Shown here: in pieces, positions 1 through 12,614 of the stretch
Numbering within the stretch: the first letter of the stretch is position 1
Layout of the letters: every line of letters starts with the position of its first letter
Source: Athripsodes cinereus
Taxonomy: Eukaryota > Arthropoda > Insecta > Trichoptera > Leptoceridae
NCBI GenBank assembly: GCA_947579605.1
Contig: OX388312.1
Location: 24,575,313-24,639,312 of the forward strand
DNA: 64,000 nt
Direction of reading: 5' to 3'
Program-made: the position numbers and the translations under genes
Notes under the pieces: generated by a model
Database searches by the model: none
Told to the model about the DNA's origin: nothing
What the model saw: only the letters and a program-made list of their open reading frames with translations

Positions 1-20
1 TTAAAAGCAAATTGTCATTA

Positions 21-140
21 TATTTTGAACTACTCTAGATTAATCATTTCAGTTAATTCTACTCACCGATGGTCAACCTATTTGAAAAGGTATTAACTAG
101 GTAGGTAGGTTGTATATGATACACAAACATAATAATATGT
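21..140. repeat. Dispersed repeat, related to 25052-25192
   Basis: Positions 21-54 match 25052-25085 in the same orientation with few differences. Positions 77-140 match 25128-25192 as the reverse complement. Two blocks are therefore shared, one direct and one inverted. This suggests a repeat with an internal inversion or an element with partly palindromic ends. The class is unknown and no coding content is visible. Confidence 0.6.
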
Positions 141-154
141 GAAATACTGAGGTT

Positions 155-410
155 AGGAACAAATGCAACATGGAGGACATCGTGAGATGGAGTAGGAAAA
201 AGAGACGATTCTGGAGACACCATGTGGATCAGATGGCTGAAAACAGAATCGTACATATAGCTGCTAAGAAAACTTTTTGGTGGTCTTCCCAAGGAAGACC
301 ACCAAAAAGTTGGAAAGAAAGCTGGTCTTCAGCATCACAAGATGCATCAATTTCCGAACAACAGATCGATAATCTACAATACGAAGAAGAAGAAGAAGAA
401 AAATAAATAG
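155..410 (+). pseudogene. LINE (RTE-type) reverse transcriptase C-terminal tail, truncated
   Basis: The frame from about 170 to 406 reads like the extreme C-terminus of insect RTE-type endonuclease/reverse transcriptases. It has a WSRKKRRFWRHHVDQM block, the usual basic W/F-x-x-H-V-x-x-M motif, followed by GRPPKSW, the usual GRPPKRW motif, and a Ser-rich end running into a GAA-rich 3' tail. Only about 78 codons remain of a protein that normally exceeds 900, so this is a 5'-truncated dead copy. The segment between the two motifs is altered by a perfect 19-bp inverted repeat. The family assignment is by motif memory, not by search. Confidence 0.6.
271..311. repeat. Perfect inverted repeat, 19-bp arms, 3-nt loop
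   Basis: Arms 271-289 and 293-311 are exact reverse complements around a 3-nt loop. The right arm is the natural GRPPKSW-coding stretch of the RT tail. The left arm therefore looks like an inverted copy of it, probably made by template switching. Confidence 0.9.
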
Positions 411-2069
411 ACTTGCATTTTTGAAATATGCAATTGTAATAATCAAAAGGTGAATGAACTAAATGAAACATTCCTAAACATATCAAAAAATGTTTTACAA
501 CATTTACAGTGTTGTCTCTCCCACGATTTGAATTGAAAATAATCAGAACTAAATTTTCGTGTCAAAATCCAAATTGAAACACTGATATCTCCGTTGACTG
601 ATTATTTTGTAGGAAATTGTTGACATAAGATGATATATTAGTAAATTTTAATATGCCTGGTCTATTTTTAGACAATAAAAAAGCGGGATTCAATGTGAAT
701 AATGCAATCTACTTATATATCTATTATCATAATGTACTCCTAATGATAGAGTGGAGAATAGAGAATAATTTATTATACATACTTCCATACAAACAGTACC
801 ATACATACATACTTTATTTATATTTTAAACTAATACCTACAGTTCAAATGGAAATTTTACCTTGTACCTACCTATCTTTGAGCATTTGTTTAAATCATAA
901 TACAAGAATATGCACATTTCATGATTTTTTTTTGTATTTTTAGAATAGGAAGCTGATAATTACAAAGTGTTTTTCCCCTAGAATGTTTCCTATGGTCAAT
1001 ATTATGCACTTTAACAATTTGCCATTCTTTTACCAAAAATCAACGATAAAATAGCATTAGAAACTTACGGAGTTGCAGGAGGCGACTTATTTGGGTCAGA
1101 ATGTAGGAATGCGTTTTTTCGCATTGGTTCAAAGAGGTTCGTTAAATGGAAAAGGGATAAGAAGTACATTTCCAAGGGCTTTATATGGTTTTCGAAAATT
1201 GACGCTAAGTAACATATAATGTAAATAAGAAGGAAAGATGTTCGGGTAACTAGGCAACTAGGCATCCCGAAAATATTTTACAAAATTATTAAATCAACAC
1301 CATTAATAAAATAATATACAAATGAAAAATCAATAGGATCGTCGTCCGTTCACACCACGAAAGTCAATAAATATGTACATAATATAATCAAACCTGTTTT
1401 AAACCCAATTTTAGAATGATTTTTATAATATGATAGGTCAACAGTAGGAATTACACCATGTTATGTAAAATTGCAAGAGAATAATCCTTTAACGCATCAG
1501 ACATTAGCATTAGACTCAGTTGGGTCATTATGTGTCCATATGAAACTTTATATATTTACATAATATTTTTTAATGTCCGTAACAAGTTTGTCGCGTCCGG
1601 CAGTCTTGTTGTTGGATTAATTTATAACTAAAGGCAGCTGATGTACGTAAATATGTATTATACAAGTGTATGAAGCATGCAAGAGACTGAATCACCTCGG
1701 GCTTTGAGTTGTAGGTATATCTTACAAAGGCACCCTCGCAATCAGAAAAGTATGATTCTATGCAGTAATTTTATACATGAAACCACCGCAGTTGCGTTCT
1801 TTTATAATATACTGCAGCATAGGACTTATTATTTATTATTGAAAACTCTCGGTGGGCATCGTATCTTATTCATTAAAGCTGTCCTATTTATAAATTATTA
1901 AATGTTATGAATTATTGCAACAAGATACCTGCGGAGTTTAAAGAAATTTATTTTAATGGAAGGAGTTTAAAAAAAAGATTACGGAAAAAAGTACGCAAGA
2001 CTTCAAGCGGGCAGTTTAGAATCACTTTATCACTCAAATTTTGGCGTCTATTTTCTAATCCCTTTTCTT
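411..2069. other. AT-rich non-coding stretch
   Basis: Only short AT-driven open frames occur here, with no recognisable domain, RNA gene or repeat family. I see nothing that can be annotated. Confidence 0.6.
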
Positions 2070-2405
2070 ACTTTTTATTTATTTATTTATTCTTTACTGT
2101 ACATTGAATACAAGCAAATTCACACAAAAATACATTTAAAACAAAGACAATCAAAATACAACAATGTGAGGATGTATGTGTGCGTGCGTGAGCGTGTGTG
2201 TTATGTTATGATTAAATAAAGTAAGGAAAATAATAGTAACTGAAGTAAAGAAAATTGAGCGCTGAGACAATGTAAGGTGAAAACGGCTCAGTCTACCTTG
2301 GTACGGGCTCATGCCCAGCTAGGTAGATTTTTTGTAACTTAGGTATCTTTTAAATACTGTTTTATAAATGAAATTAATAAATAAATAAATAATAATAATA
2401 ATAAA
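2070..2405. repeat. LINE-like 3' ends with TTTA and AATA/AAT microsatellites; hairpin at 2292-2327
   Basis: The stretch starts with a TTTA-type tetranucleotide run (about 2070-2092), as on a minus-strand LINE tail. It ends with AATA then AAT repeats (about 2375-2403), as on a plus-strand tail. Between them, 2292-2327 folds into a hairpin with TCTACCT/AGGTAGA at the base and CGGGC/GCCC near the loop. The sequence differs from the 3' UTR of the LINE at 27-32 kb, so it would be another family. No RT-coding sequence remains. Confidence 0.35.
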
Positions 2406-2421
2406 TCATACAATCAATATA

Positions 2422-2583
2422 CAGAGGGCGAGTTTATCGCAGAGGCGCGATTTCTTCCAACAAACCCAACTTTTTTTTCTTCTTCTTGTACCTCCTTTGT
2501 TTTTTTTAAAGGTTGATAATGAAATTCACATGAAATCAAGTTTAATGGAAGAAATTGCGCCTCTGCTATAAGTTCGCTTTCTT
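2422..2583. mobile_element. Short fold-back element with about 32-bp terminal inverted repeats
   Basis: The left arm at about 2428-2459 pairs with the right arm at 2545-2577, with roughly four mismatches in 32. The left end begins CAGAGGGCGAG. The same left end recurs at 38630, which shows a dispersed family. CAGRG-type ends are typical of hAT elements, but I find no convincing 8-bp target duplication, so the superfamily is open. There is no coding capacity. Confidence 0.5.
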
Positions 2584-3439
2584 TATAATGATTGTATTTA
2601 ATATTGATGTTTTTGTGTGTAAAATTACTTGTAATCAAAATAGAGGAAAACATGTAGCTTAATTAAGTATGGATGTCGTTCAATGAAGTTATACTTAAAA
2701 ACACTGTAAATTTTTATCCAACATTCCAACAAAGTCCAGGAACAATAAAAAAATTATCTCTTTCGTTAATAAGACCGTATTATTATCATTATTAAATAAG
2801 AAAATATAGTACTTATTTAATGTTAGGACAATCCAATTATTACGCTATTATGAAAATTTATAAATGATTAAAGGGTTTGAAATACTATTATTATTATTAG
2901 TATCTGACTGACCGTCTATATCATTACATTTTATTTAAACGCCCTTAAAATGGTGAAGATATCATTTAAACCATATATAGTAATTTAAACAGAGTACATA
3001 ATATAATATGTAGATATTGCATGGCAATAATACTCACAAGTAGATAAATATATGTACTTAATGTTACATAAAATAAATTGTTAGTATAAGCAGCAATACG
3101 CAAAAATGTGTGTAGATATTGTTAAGTTGTTTCATTTGTTTGATAAACATCATTCATACTTTTCTACATTACAAATGAGGCTCGGCTTTTAATTATGATT
3201 AATGACTGTTTAACCATTTGTTAAATTTATGAGATACTGCCTCTAGGTGTAACTTTATTAGAGTCTATAAGAAATTCCTGAAAAATTGATGTTACAACTT
3301 GGTGCATAATTTAACAGTATGCTAATGGGGAGTAATAATAACTATAGATGAACTTAATGCATAGGAAGTTTCAAATAATTTAAAAGAACCGTGAAAATGC
3401 TTATTCACTCATGTTATTTTTAAAGTATGTCTTAATATT
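2584..3439. other. AT-rich non-coding stretch
   Basis: No gene, RNA or repeat family is recognised. Confidence 0.6.
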
Positions 3440-3531
3440 TATTGGCACGGAGAAGATGACTTGCATATTTATTACAAGCAATTGGTGCACTGGCTATCCC
3501 ACTTTTGGGATATGCCATCATAGTAACGTAG
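3440..3531 (+). repeat. Family S copy, 3' part only
   Basis: It carries the TTGGCACGGAGA block, the CTGGCTATCCCAC block and the final GGGATATGCCATCATAGT end of the family described at 34127-34380. It is diverged and lacks the 5' two thirds, as expected for an old 5'-truncated retrocopy. Confidence 0.65.
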
Positions 3532-4385
3532 TAGATTTAAAGTTCTATTGTAAAAATTAAGCTTTTTTTCAAATACACAAGATACATATCGGTATGTATC
3601 TGAGAAAATTTGGTTATCAGAGCGTCAGGATGTTCGAGAACAGAGGTAGCTCGATTGACTCAAAATAATTTTAAATGAAAACGATTGGATTCTATTCTAT
3701 ACTACCTACACGATCGTTAAACGGTTAAAAAAATATTTAAAAAGAACTGAAATCAACTCGTGTTTTGAAATACTTGGAATACACACAAGATGAATTTTGA
3801 TTTTCAATATGCATAACTCGCTGTAACAAATAAAAGTTTCTTCGAAGATGTATAAACGTTTAAATGGAAAAATATTATTTTAGTTAACAAACATGTTCAT
3901 AAATTGTACACGTGTGAAATTTCAAATATTTTCCCGCCGATTAACATGTTGCATCCGTTTGAACTTGCCATAGAAACTATTTACTTATATGTATAAATAT
4001 TATCATGTAGGAAGATAATACATCCATGTGTTGTTTGAATGTTGTATAAGGTAGTCCATAGACAAGATCATGGGTTTATCTACGCCTTTTGATCCATAGA
4101 TAGGGACCGGTAACTGCCTACTGTGTTTCATTCGACCATAAGGTGCAGCTTTATTACTTTAATGAATAAATAAATATTGTATAATATATTAGGAGTATAG
4201 AAACAGCGACGAGTATGATTATGCATATTTATTCACAAGTTTGCATAAAAATATAACATCTCTCTTTTTTATTTCTTTAAATTGAAATACATCTAAAAAA
4301 ATTATGCAATATTTTTATGTGTGATGTAAAGTTGAATTGAATTTTACTTATTAAAGGAAATTTTAGGAACTTGAATTTATAAATA
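3532..4385. other. AT-rich non-coding stretch
   Basis: Nothing recognised. Confidence 0.6.
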
Positions 4386-4600
4386 AAAGATCTTCCACTC
4401 TTTTCTCTAAGTTTTCAAGTATCCTGTATAGGACAGGTGTTCATCACGGATAAGAGCGAGTAGCGATGTTACCTATCCTAAATATTGTGTTGTACAATAA
4501 CAGAGAAGAAGAATTGCATATTTATTACTTGCACTTAATCTACGGGGTACCTTGTGGGAGATGCTGTTCTGGTGTATATAGGTATATAGATAGATTTTTT
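4386..4600 (+). repeat. Family S copy, diverged
   Basis: It has recognisable order: CTTCCACTCTTTTCT, AAGTTTTCAAGTATCCTGTA, GGTGTTCATCA, then a scrambled middle, and the 3' end CTTGTGGGAGATGCTG. Several internal indels mark it as an old copy. Confidence 0.55.
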
Positions 4601-7600
4601 ATGAAAATTAAAAATTTTACATCTTATCCTAAAAGAATTATGAAGTCAATAGAATAAGCATCAATATTTTTTGCATATAAAATATAAATTATTTATTCTC
4701 TATGCTAAGACTATGAAACAAGAGATGATTATTGAAAACAATCTCAAAGTAATTCATAATATTATAATATTTACCTCAAATACTATCTTATATTCTGTGG
4801 GATGGATCTCGTTGCCTTGAGTGTCTTGTGTATATTGTAATATTGTCGAAACTTACTATCTGTCTATTACCCAAGCAGTGTCATAATAATATTTTACTAG
4901 TGCAAAGGCTTCAAATATGTGTCTTCCAATAATATAATAAATTCTAATTTCTATCCATATACAACTCAATGGTAAAAAGTAATAATGTATTAAGTCACAC
5001 CAACATTAAAATAAAATGATGATGATGTGCGATTTCTTCGGCACCGCTCAACAGCTTATCTATTTCAAGAGCGTGGGAAACTCCATTGAAAGGAAGATGT
5101 CTCTTTGAACAGTCGTTTGAGCTGTGAGATAACATTTGGAGATATTAACTATAAAGTTAGTTTTATCGCTGAAAAAAATGTGCAATCTTAGATTACCACA
5201 TTATAGAACTAAATCACAGACTACCTATGCCACCTAACCATATTTTCATAACACACAGTGAGTCTGCTGGCTACTACACATACCGTGATATAATACAAAA
5301 ATAATTTAGATTATATTTTTTTTATATTTTGTGGCTTAATGTATTGTTGCATAACACAATTTCTTTGGTTCGATAATATTACTGAAAGTAAGAGAATGTA
5401 GTTATGTATTGTGTATTGTATTATATATAATATATTATAAATATTTGAATTTGTGTTAGGATAATACAGTCTTGTTGAACGTTTACCAACCGCGATCTAA
5501 GGTCATAGATCAGAAACAAGGAATATTGTCTGTTTTATGAATATTATACAAAATAAATACCTACTTAACTAACGGTTGTTGAGTTGTCTTTAAGCTACGC
5601 TATTCCTTATATAATAACCCTCTGTGAATAATATTAGGTGTAGATATCCAATATACCTACTAATATAATTTTCACTAGAAGAAGCATAAATTTATTATAT
5701 CTACAGTTATGATCACAAAAATAGAACATTTAGAGTTGTGTTAACAATGTGTCTAAAGTTAGATCTCACCAAATGAAAACCTTTACATAAAAAAAATAAA
5801 TTTGTTTCTACTGTTTTACACACAAAACAGTTTTTCAACGGTGCGTCGACTAAATTCATATTTCGACATTCATAAGTAATGTAAGTTGACATTTAGAAGA
5901 ATAATTAAATTTGAGCTCGTGATTTAAGTATAACTTAGTCTGGTTTATTAGTTGTTCCTCGTTTAGTGTTTGAATTTCCTTAGATATTAATAGTTGTACA
6001 TCATTAAAATCACCCATCATAATATTTGATATTATAATTAAGCGTAATTTATGTTTATATTGAAGATGTCAGGTTTGATACGTGCATCATGTGATGAAGA
6101 TATTGTATTATGCACTTTGTACATATAATTATTATTTTATGAAGAAATAGACTTTCAGGCATTAAAAGGTGTAGATTTAATGATGATTATGAGTACCAAT
6201 GTATGTGTAATGTTTATAATAAACGTAAAAGCTCACTAAGACAGACTTTTATTGAGCCTCGTGTTATTATTATACACGTAAACCTGTCTAATTTAAATTT
6301 TCTATGAATGTGCATTTCAAGCAACAAAATGTTTATTGGTAGTTAATGTTATGAAAAGTGGATCCCCATATAAATATTACAATTCATTCAGATATTTGTA
6401 TGTATGATTCCAATCTACTAATAAATAGATTTAGCATAGAAGTAATACTGTACAAATAGAAATTCTTGCATAGAGAGAATCCCTGAATACTAAAATTGTA
6501 TGTTTCTCATATATAAACAATAATATTGTGTTTCAGAAATTATTATTTTTTTAATCGAAAAACTTAGATAATTAATATAATATTTTCGTCTCTGTGTACC
6601 CTGTCACGTCCTTCCCAACATTGGAGAGCACCACGGCAAAAGTACATAAATGCAAAGTTAAATAAAAATTTATAATTTCAAAGCTTTTTCGATAAATGGC
6701 AAAGAATATCACTCTCTAATCAAGGTCAAGTTAAAAGCTAAAATATAATGAGAATATTAACAATGTTCATTGATTTATGTAAATTATATTTTATGATATT
6801 ACATAATATAATAATATTATTTAAACAAGATAACACAAGTATGGTATCCTAATGAGAAGTTATGGAATATGAATGAATGAATACTGAATTCATTAGATAC
6901 GAATATAACTTAATATTATTACCATACGGACGCTGCTTCATTTCATAAATAAATAGTGTTGTCAGTATACAATCGTATACATTAAAGTGTCTCTTTAGTT
7001 AAATTCATGCGATTATGTTAATAGTATGTTTATGATAAATTTTCAAAATAATAATATAACGCATCTATCTAACAAAAAAAAGAACTGACCGCTTATGTCT
7101 TATACCGCTGTCGGCTAATACTTTTTATGAGTAAGGAACAATGAATAAAGTTGGACAAAAAAGAACAAGGTTTAAAATTTTTATTCTAAACTATTACCAG
7201 ATTTTCAATGTTATTGATTTAATGTATAAGAAAGTGTTTGCGTAGATGTTCTTACTTTTTCAGAGCTTCAATATGTGTTGAAATGCATTTTTTTTGGTTA
7301 ATCATTTCTGATTTAAGATGCCTGGAGGTGAAAAAATATTGATGTCTTATAATAGGTATGAAAATAGTGTACTTGCATTTTATGTCAGAAAAATAGTTTC
7401 CTATGGAGAGTTGATTTTGCATGTATTGTGGTTATAAATCGAAAGAGAATTATATATCGGTTGGTTTAAAATATTGCTTTACATAAATTTAAGTAATCAA
7501 TTTGGTACAATTATCCAGCACTTAACTTGTCTAGATATTGTATTATTATTATAAATACGAACTCAATAATTTTTACTTCGTCTGGTCAAACAACTTTACG

Positions 7601-8712
7601 AAGAAAAATGATGAATCTTTGGTAAGGAATAATGCATGTATCCCTTAAAGGAAGTATGCCCGAAAGATTTTTGTGTTAATCTACCGTTTATATGCACGTA
7701 ATATTAGGTATATAAAATTATTTCCGTCGCTGTGGACACCGAAATTCGAAGGCATCCATCAGGCATGGATTGATACCCCCAGGGTCTGAAATTTCTACCA
7801 CGCACACACATAGTTATGTACCTGCAACATGCATACGTACCACATGTTTTAATGCGATAATATCTGTTTCGGTTAAATTCTTACACAAATTTCTGAAATA
7901 CTTCAGACTTTAGAAAAAGATGGATGTTACTGATGATAAACGGAAATTAATAAGTATGTGAGGTTCCTTTTTGATTTCGGAATGAAAATAATCGGTTGCT
8001 GGTGTTTTTCAATGTCTTTTCGATGCAACATTTTATTTGATGGATGTGCAGAAAAAAACCACCATAATGACTAAGATAAATTAACAATTTGCCTTTTAGC
8101 CTCTGGACGTTTAAAATCTACACACACAAAATATCCATATTGTACCATCAAAACTTTATGGAAAAAATAAATGCTATGAAAAGACGTCAACGGACGGCCA
8201 GCTATCGAAATATGTAAGTAACTTAAATAAAATGTATTTTGCTTTGTTCTAATCGGGTCATATATCACTTTTGTTCATCTTGCATTTCTAGGAAATTGTT
8301 TTCTACGTTGCATTGCCTTTGGCGATTTATTGGAAATTTCACTAATGTATTCAAAACAAATTACAGCAAAATGATGTATCTACGTCTATATCTAAGGATA
8401 GGCTATAATATATAAGTAGATGTAGAGATATCCAATAATAGCTTATGATTGAAGCCGATTGTTCTTGTGAACTTTGTCTCATGTGGGATAAATAATAATA
8501 GTATGAACCACAATACAACTTGTGATTGTTAGAAAGTTCAATGCAAACTTTTATAAATAAGTATTTTAACTATTTTAATATTATTGCAAAAATTCAATGA
8601 TTTACTCTCAATATAAACTAATCATAAATGTAACAACTAAAACCACTAAGACATTTTTCTTATTCTGACTAAAAAGGTTAACATTTAAAACAGTCGAAAA
8701 TATGTATAAAGA
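4601..8712. other. 4.1-kb AT-rich non-coding stretch
   Basis: It contains dense ATA/TAT runs and short open frames only. Two slightly GC-richer islands, about 5025-5130 and 7730-7810, carry no recognisable motif. No gene, RNA or named repeat is supported. Confidence 0.6.
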
Positions 8713-8945
8713 ACACTATTTATCTATATCGATGTTTTCCAATTTTCCAAATGACCCTACTTCATAGTACACTATTTATCTATATCGATGTTTTCCAATT
8801 TTCCAAATGACCCTACTTCATAGTACACTATTTATCTATATCGATGTTTTCCAATTTTCCAAATGACCCTACTTCATAGTACACTATTTATCTATATCGA
8901 TGTTTTCCAATTTTCCAAATGACCCTACTTCATAGTACACTATTT
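8713..8945. repeat. 56-bp minisatellite, four identical units plus a partial fifth
   Basis: Units start at 8713, 8769, 8825 and 8881, with a partial at 8937-8945. The four full copies read as identical by eye. Each contains TATCGAT and ends CTTCATAGT. Units are head to tail without spacers, so this is not CRISPR-like. Lack of divergence implies recent expansion. Confidence 0.95.
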
Positions 8946-10509
8946 CGATTATTATGACGTCAGATCGTTTAACATTTGGTTAGGAAAAGCGATTTTACTG
9001 GAAAAAAATAATTTTAAATGGAGTACTTTCAAATAATAAAAAAATATTTAACACTGCTTTTTGTGATAAATATGTATATAACGTATTAATAAAGACGCCT
9101 TGCGTTTTGGTAATGAATTGACATCATCAGGACTAGATATAAAACTAAAACTAAGAGAGAAAGAACCATCTATAAATACATAAATTATTAGGTTGGAGCG
9201 TTTTGGAACCAACAAAATATTTTTTTTAGTCCTTTGCTCGAAAGTAAAGCGTTGAACGGCCAAAGGAGAATGAAGTAAAGTATTTTAAAAAACATTTTTA
9301 TGAATAATTTACGCTACAAGAATAAAATTATCATTTAATCATCTGAATTATAGACGGAATTATCGATCCCAACCGTCTTATTTCTGCATTGTTGTCATGT
9401 CGATTATACCGATTATGCTTTCACAATTTCGGATGAGTACGTCGATAATTTCGTTCAAGCACGCATAAAATATTCTTTATTTAAATTTTCAGCCTCCAGT
9501 GAACTGATAAACTTTGGAATATTTATTTCAATACTCAAATTTTTAAAGGACATACTATTATAGATAATGTTTTTTTCAAATCAAGAATACAAGTTATCGT
9601 CAACTTTGAATTTAATATATAATAAATACCTTCTTGTATCTACTGCTGTGTTGTTTAAGGTTCTGATTTTAAGTTTGAACCTATATCAGAAAAATTAAAT
9701 ATATTTTTCAAAACTTAATAATGGGTTTTTAATAAACTAAAATACGCCTCAAACATCTTCACTGTAAGCAATATGCTTGTGTTTTGAAGGCTGATTAAGT
9801 TGGGAGTTAACGTAATGCAACCCAAGATCTCTCGATTGAGAGCCCTAGATTTTATCATGAGTCTACCGACTACCTATTTTTTCGCTTAATTAGTTTTTTC
9901 CATTTCGTCGGAAATGTTAGGATAATTCCAAAAAAATAACTGTGTAAATTTGCATCTATGCAACATGTACAAACTTTAATTTTTTAGTGAATTAACCTTC
10001 TTGTATTAATTGTGTCAAAGGTACATAAATAAATTAAAAAAAAGAATACTTTTTTTTTAGTTATTCAAAGTATGTTACGAACGAATAATTGAAATTATCT
10101 TAACCTTCACCATCTCTTATTTTCATTGCTGTTATTTGTCTTTAAATCACTTCTGACAATGAAGATCATACTTCTCTTCTCTCAGTACAGCAATATTATG
10201 CATATTCATAATAATTACTAGATATGAACAAAAATGGTATATCTTTATGAATAAAACGTCATGTTTGGTGTAGGTAGATATACCTAGATCTGTTGTGAAG
10301 TAATATTATGGTTGTTCATGTCTTCATTGAATGATTATCATTATTATTATTGTCGTTTCGATTGGATTTCTTAGTGATTACATCAATGTACCAATAAAGT
10401 ACAAAGAGACATACATCCAATGACAATTGGCGCCTTTGATAATTGCATACATTCATTGATTTACAGGGTTGAAATATATTATAGAAGAAATATTGGTTAT
10501 AATCATTTT
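8946..10509. other. AT-rich non-coding stretch
   Basis: Nothing recognised beyond AT-rich sequence and short poly-A/T runs. Confidence 0.6.
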
Positions 10510-10946
10510 TCCATCTTCTTCTTCTTATGGGTTAATCCCATCATACTCGAATTTCAAGGCCCCGTAGCCATGAAATCGCGTCGCCCGACCCTAAAATAAG
10601 TGCTTGCAAGTTGCAACCCACCAACGTAAGAATATTTAGGACATGTGTTCACCATGTAGTCTGTTGTCTGGTCGGCACCATACACATGTGTAACGTTATG
10701 TATCGGAAAGTCTGCGTGTCCCCATTGATGTTGGTGTAACTCTGTGTAAATGACACCACTCCTCAGTCTTTTCAAAGTGCACCAGAGTTTTCTAGGCAAC
10801 GTAGAATCTGGAAGCTGTATAGTTGGATTTGCAACCAGGTTATGGTTTTTCACCGTTGTCCATTGTAGTGCACTAATCCGTAAGTAAGGCAAGTACAAAA
10901 CAGTACAAATTATCATTATATTATATTTTTTGCTAGGCAATGCCAA
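10510..10946 (-). pseudogene. LINE reverse-transcriptase C-terminal remnant with AAG-rich 3' tail
   Basis: On the minus strand a 130-codon open frame contains LPRKLWCTLKRLRSG, then HQHQWGHAD, then a Cys/His-poor version of the CPKYSYVGGLQ block. This order (LPRKxWxxLNRxRTGxGRC, then HKWG, then the CDCG/HIVxxCP zinc-like module) is the C-terminal region of a common insect LINE RT group. The expected Cys residues before DQTTDYMVNTCP are lost. The 3' side ends in an AAG-repeat tail at about 10515-10530, typical of a LINE terminus. It is a dead, 5'-truncated copy. Family recognition is from memory and needs a search. Confidence 0.55.
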
Positions 10947-12153
10947 TATACTAAGAATTTTGAGAATTAGATATATTCAAACTAAATTATTTAGACGTGT
11001 GTGAGTCTTCACAAATAACTCTTTCTGCAATCTTCATCCTTAAGATAACTGTTCAACCCAATGAACATAATATTTTATATACATACATTGAGCTACTGTA
11101 TCACTCATTACTGCCATATATTATGAAATTTAGGACGAGAGTCCGGCTTGTGAAAAAAAAATTACATATTCCGGAAAAAAAAATAACTAACGTATTGAGT
11201 ATAATTAAATATTGTCACTCCCTTGTGTCGTATTGGTTTGTCATATCGCAATTTATCCACGAACAATATTATTATTATAGGCTTAAGATTATCCATGGAG
11301 ATGGTGAGATTGAGGTGTGCTTGCTTAATGACTGCCATTAGTCTCAGCTCTCAATGGAAGGTACACAAAGTATGCAAGAACAATCAATTTTATAAGTAGG
11401 TAAGTACAATCGTCACACAATATAATATATACATACGTAAATATAAGTACAATGAAATAAATACATATAATTATATTAAACAAATTAAACTATAGGGCCC
11501 ACCCTTCGTGCGACTTTTGATACCCATACAACCTATACCCGACAATAATATTAATATTGAAAGTAGTACCTTTGTATTTTGTAATCAAAGTATTTGTTAT
11601 ATTATTAATATCACAGCGTATTGATTTCATATCGGAATCATTGAAACATATTATTGTATCAATAATGTAATTATTATAAAGAACAAACTTATATTTCGTG
11701 AGAATGGGAACAATTGATTAGATATATCCCGTGTGATAATGTTTTGATTAACGATTTATTGTAATATTAATTACCGCATTAATGTTCGTATATTATTCTT
11801 ATTCATCCCGAGGGCATACTAATAATTTGAATTTAAATCTGTTTTGTTTCTCGATTCTGAATGCACCATTACCTGTTTACAATTAGTTTAATTTGACTAG
11901 CTCTTTTCAAGGCAGTAGATTTCCGTATATCCTTAGCTAGATCATTTTTCATACACATAGATATAATACATATGATACCACATATTATCCAAAGTTTCCC
12001 TGTTTCTTTCTTAACTTTCTACGTAATTTATCTCCATAAATTGCTGACCATCAAGTTTGCTTTCAATATCGAAACATATTATTATGATACTATTTGTAGA
12101 CACAGCTTTTCATTGAATCTAAATTCATTCCTTTGAAATTTTTAGTATATCTA

Positions 12154-12156
<3 letters not shown>
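10947..12156. other. AT-rich non-coding stretch
   Basis: A 114-codon plus-strand frame near 11.0-11.3 kb shows only low-complexity AT-driven residues and no domain. Nothing else is recognised. Confidence 0.55.
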
Positions 12157-12245
<89 letters not shown>

Positions 12246-12405
12246 TATATCTGGGTTTTGTTATAAACCCAAATACAACCTTATACACCTTTCACACTAA
12301 GCTTAAAGCTTGTGCCGTGAAAGGGGAGTTTGCCGGCACCTGGGATCGAACCACGGACCCCCTGTTCTGAAGGCCGAGACTCTACCTCCAGGCTACCGAC
12401 GAACT
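12157..12405 (-). mobile_element. tRNA-derived SINE, minus strand, with 82-nt T run (poly-A tail)
   Basis: Read on the minus strand, it begins with GTTCGTCGGTAGCCTGGAGG (box A), has GGTTCGATCCC (box B, at 12342-12352), a TGCCGGCAAACTCCCC body and an AACCCAGATATATC end, then an A tail. On the plus strand the tail is an uninterrupted T run, 12157-12238. The same family occurs at 25622-25816 and 57546-57720. The box spacing matches a tRNA head, but the flanking sequence does not fold as a full tRNA, so it is a SINE transcribed by RNA polymerase III. The long pure tail suggests a young insertion. Confidence 0.85.
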
Positions 12406-12439
12406 TATCGTAAATGTTTTATTTATTTATCGTAAATGT

Positions 12440-12512
12440 TTTATTTTTTATGGCACGGAGAAAACAATATGTATGTTTATTGCCTGTAGTAAGTCCATAT
12501 GTCCATAGTGTG
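12440..12512 (+). repeat. Possible family S fragment
   Basis: It contains ATGGCACGGAGAAAACA followed by TATGTATGTTTATTGC, the central block of family S. The 3' end is absent or unrecognisable. Very diverged. Confidence 0.3.
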
Positions 12513-12614
12513 ACTAACCCATTTGTGAGAGATGCCTTGATTGCATACGTAGTTATACAGTATTCTCTGTTCCCGTCAAGTTCAATTTGCAATGTAATAA
12601 ATTTTTCAACATCC

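Noticed and set aside
653..943. 96-codon plus-strand open frame
   Set aside because: Rich in Tyr, Ile and Leu from TAT/ATA repeats; no domain and no regulatory context.
8713..8945. CRISPR-like direct repeats
   Set aside because: Units are contiguous, 56 bp, without spacers, in an insect-like genome. It is a minisatellite.
10997..11341. 114-codon plus-strand open frame
   Set aside because: Composition is low-complexity and AT-driven (many I, Y, L, H), with no motif and no coding signal.
12157..12238. 82-T run as a sequencing artefact
   Set aside because: It sits precisely at the tail position of a minus-strand SINE, so a biological origin is more likely, although exact length may be unreliable.
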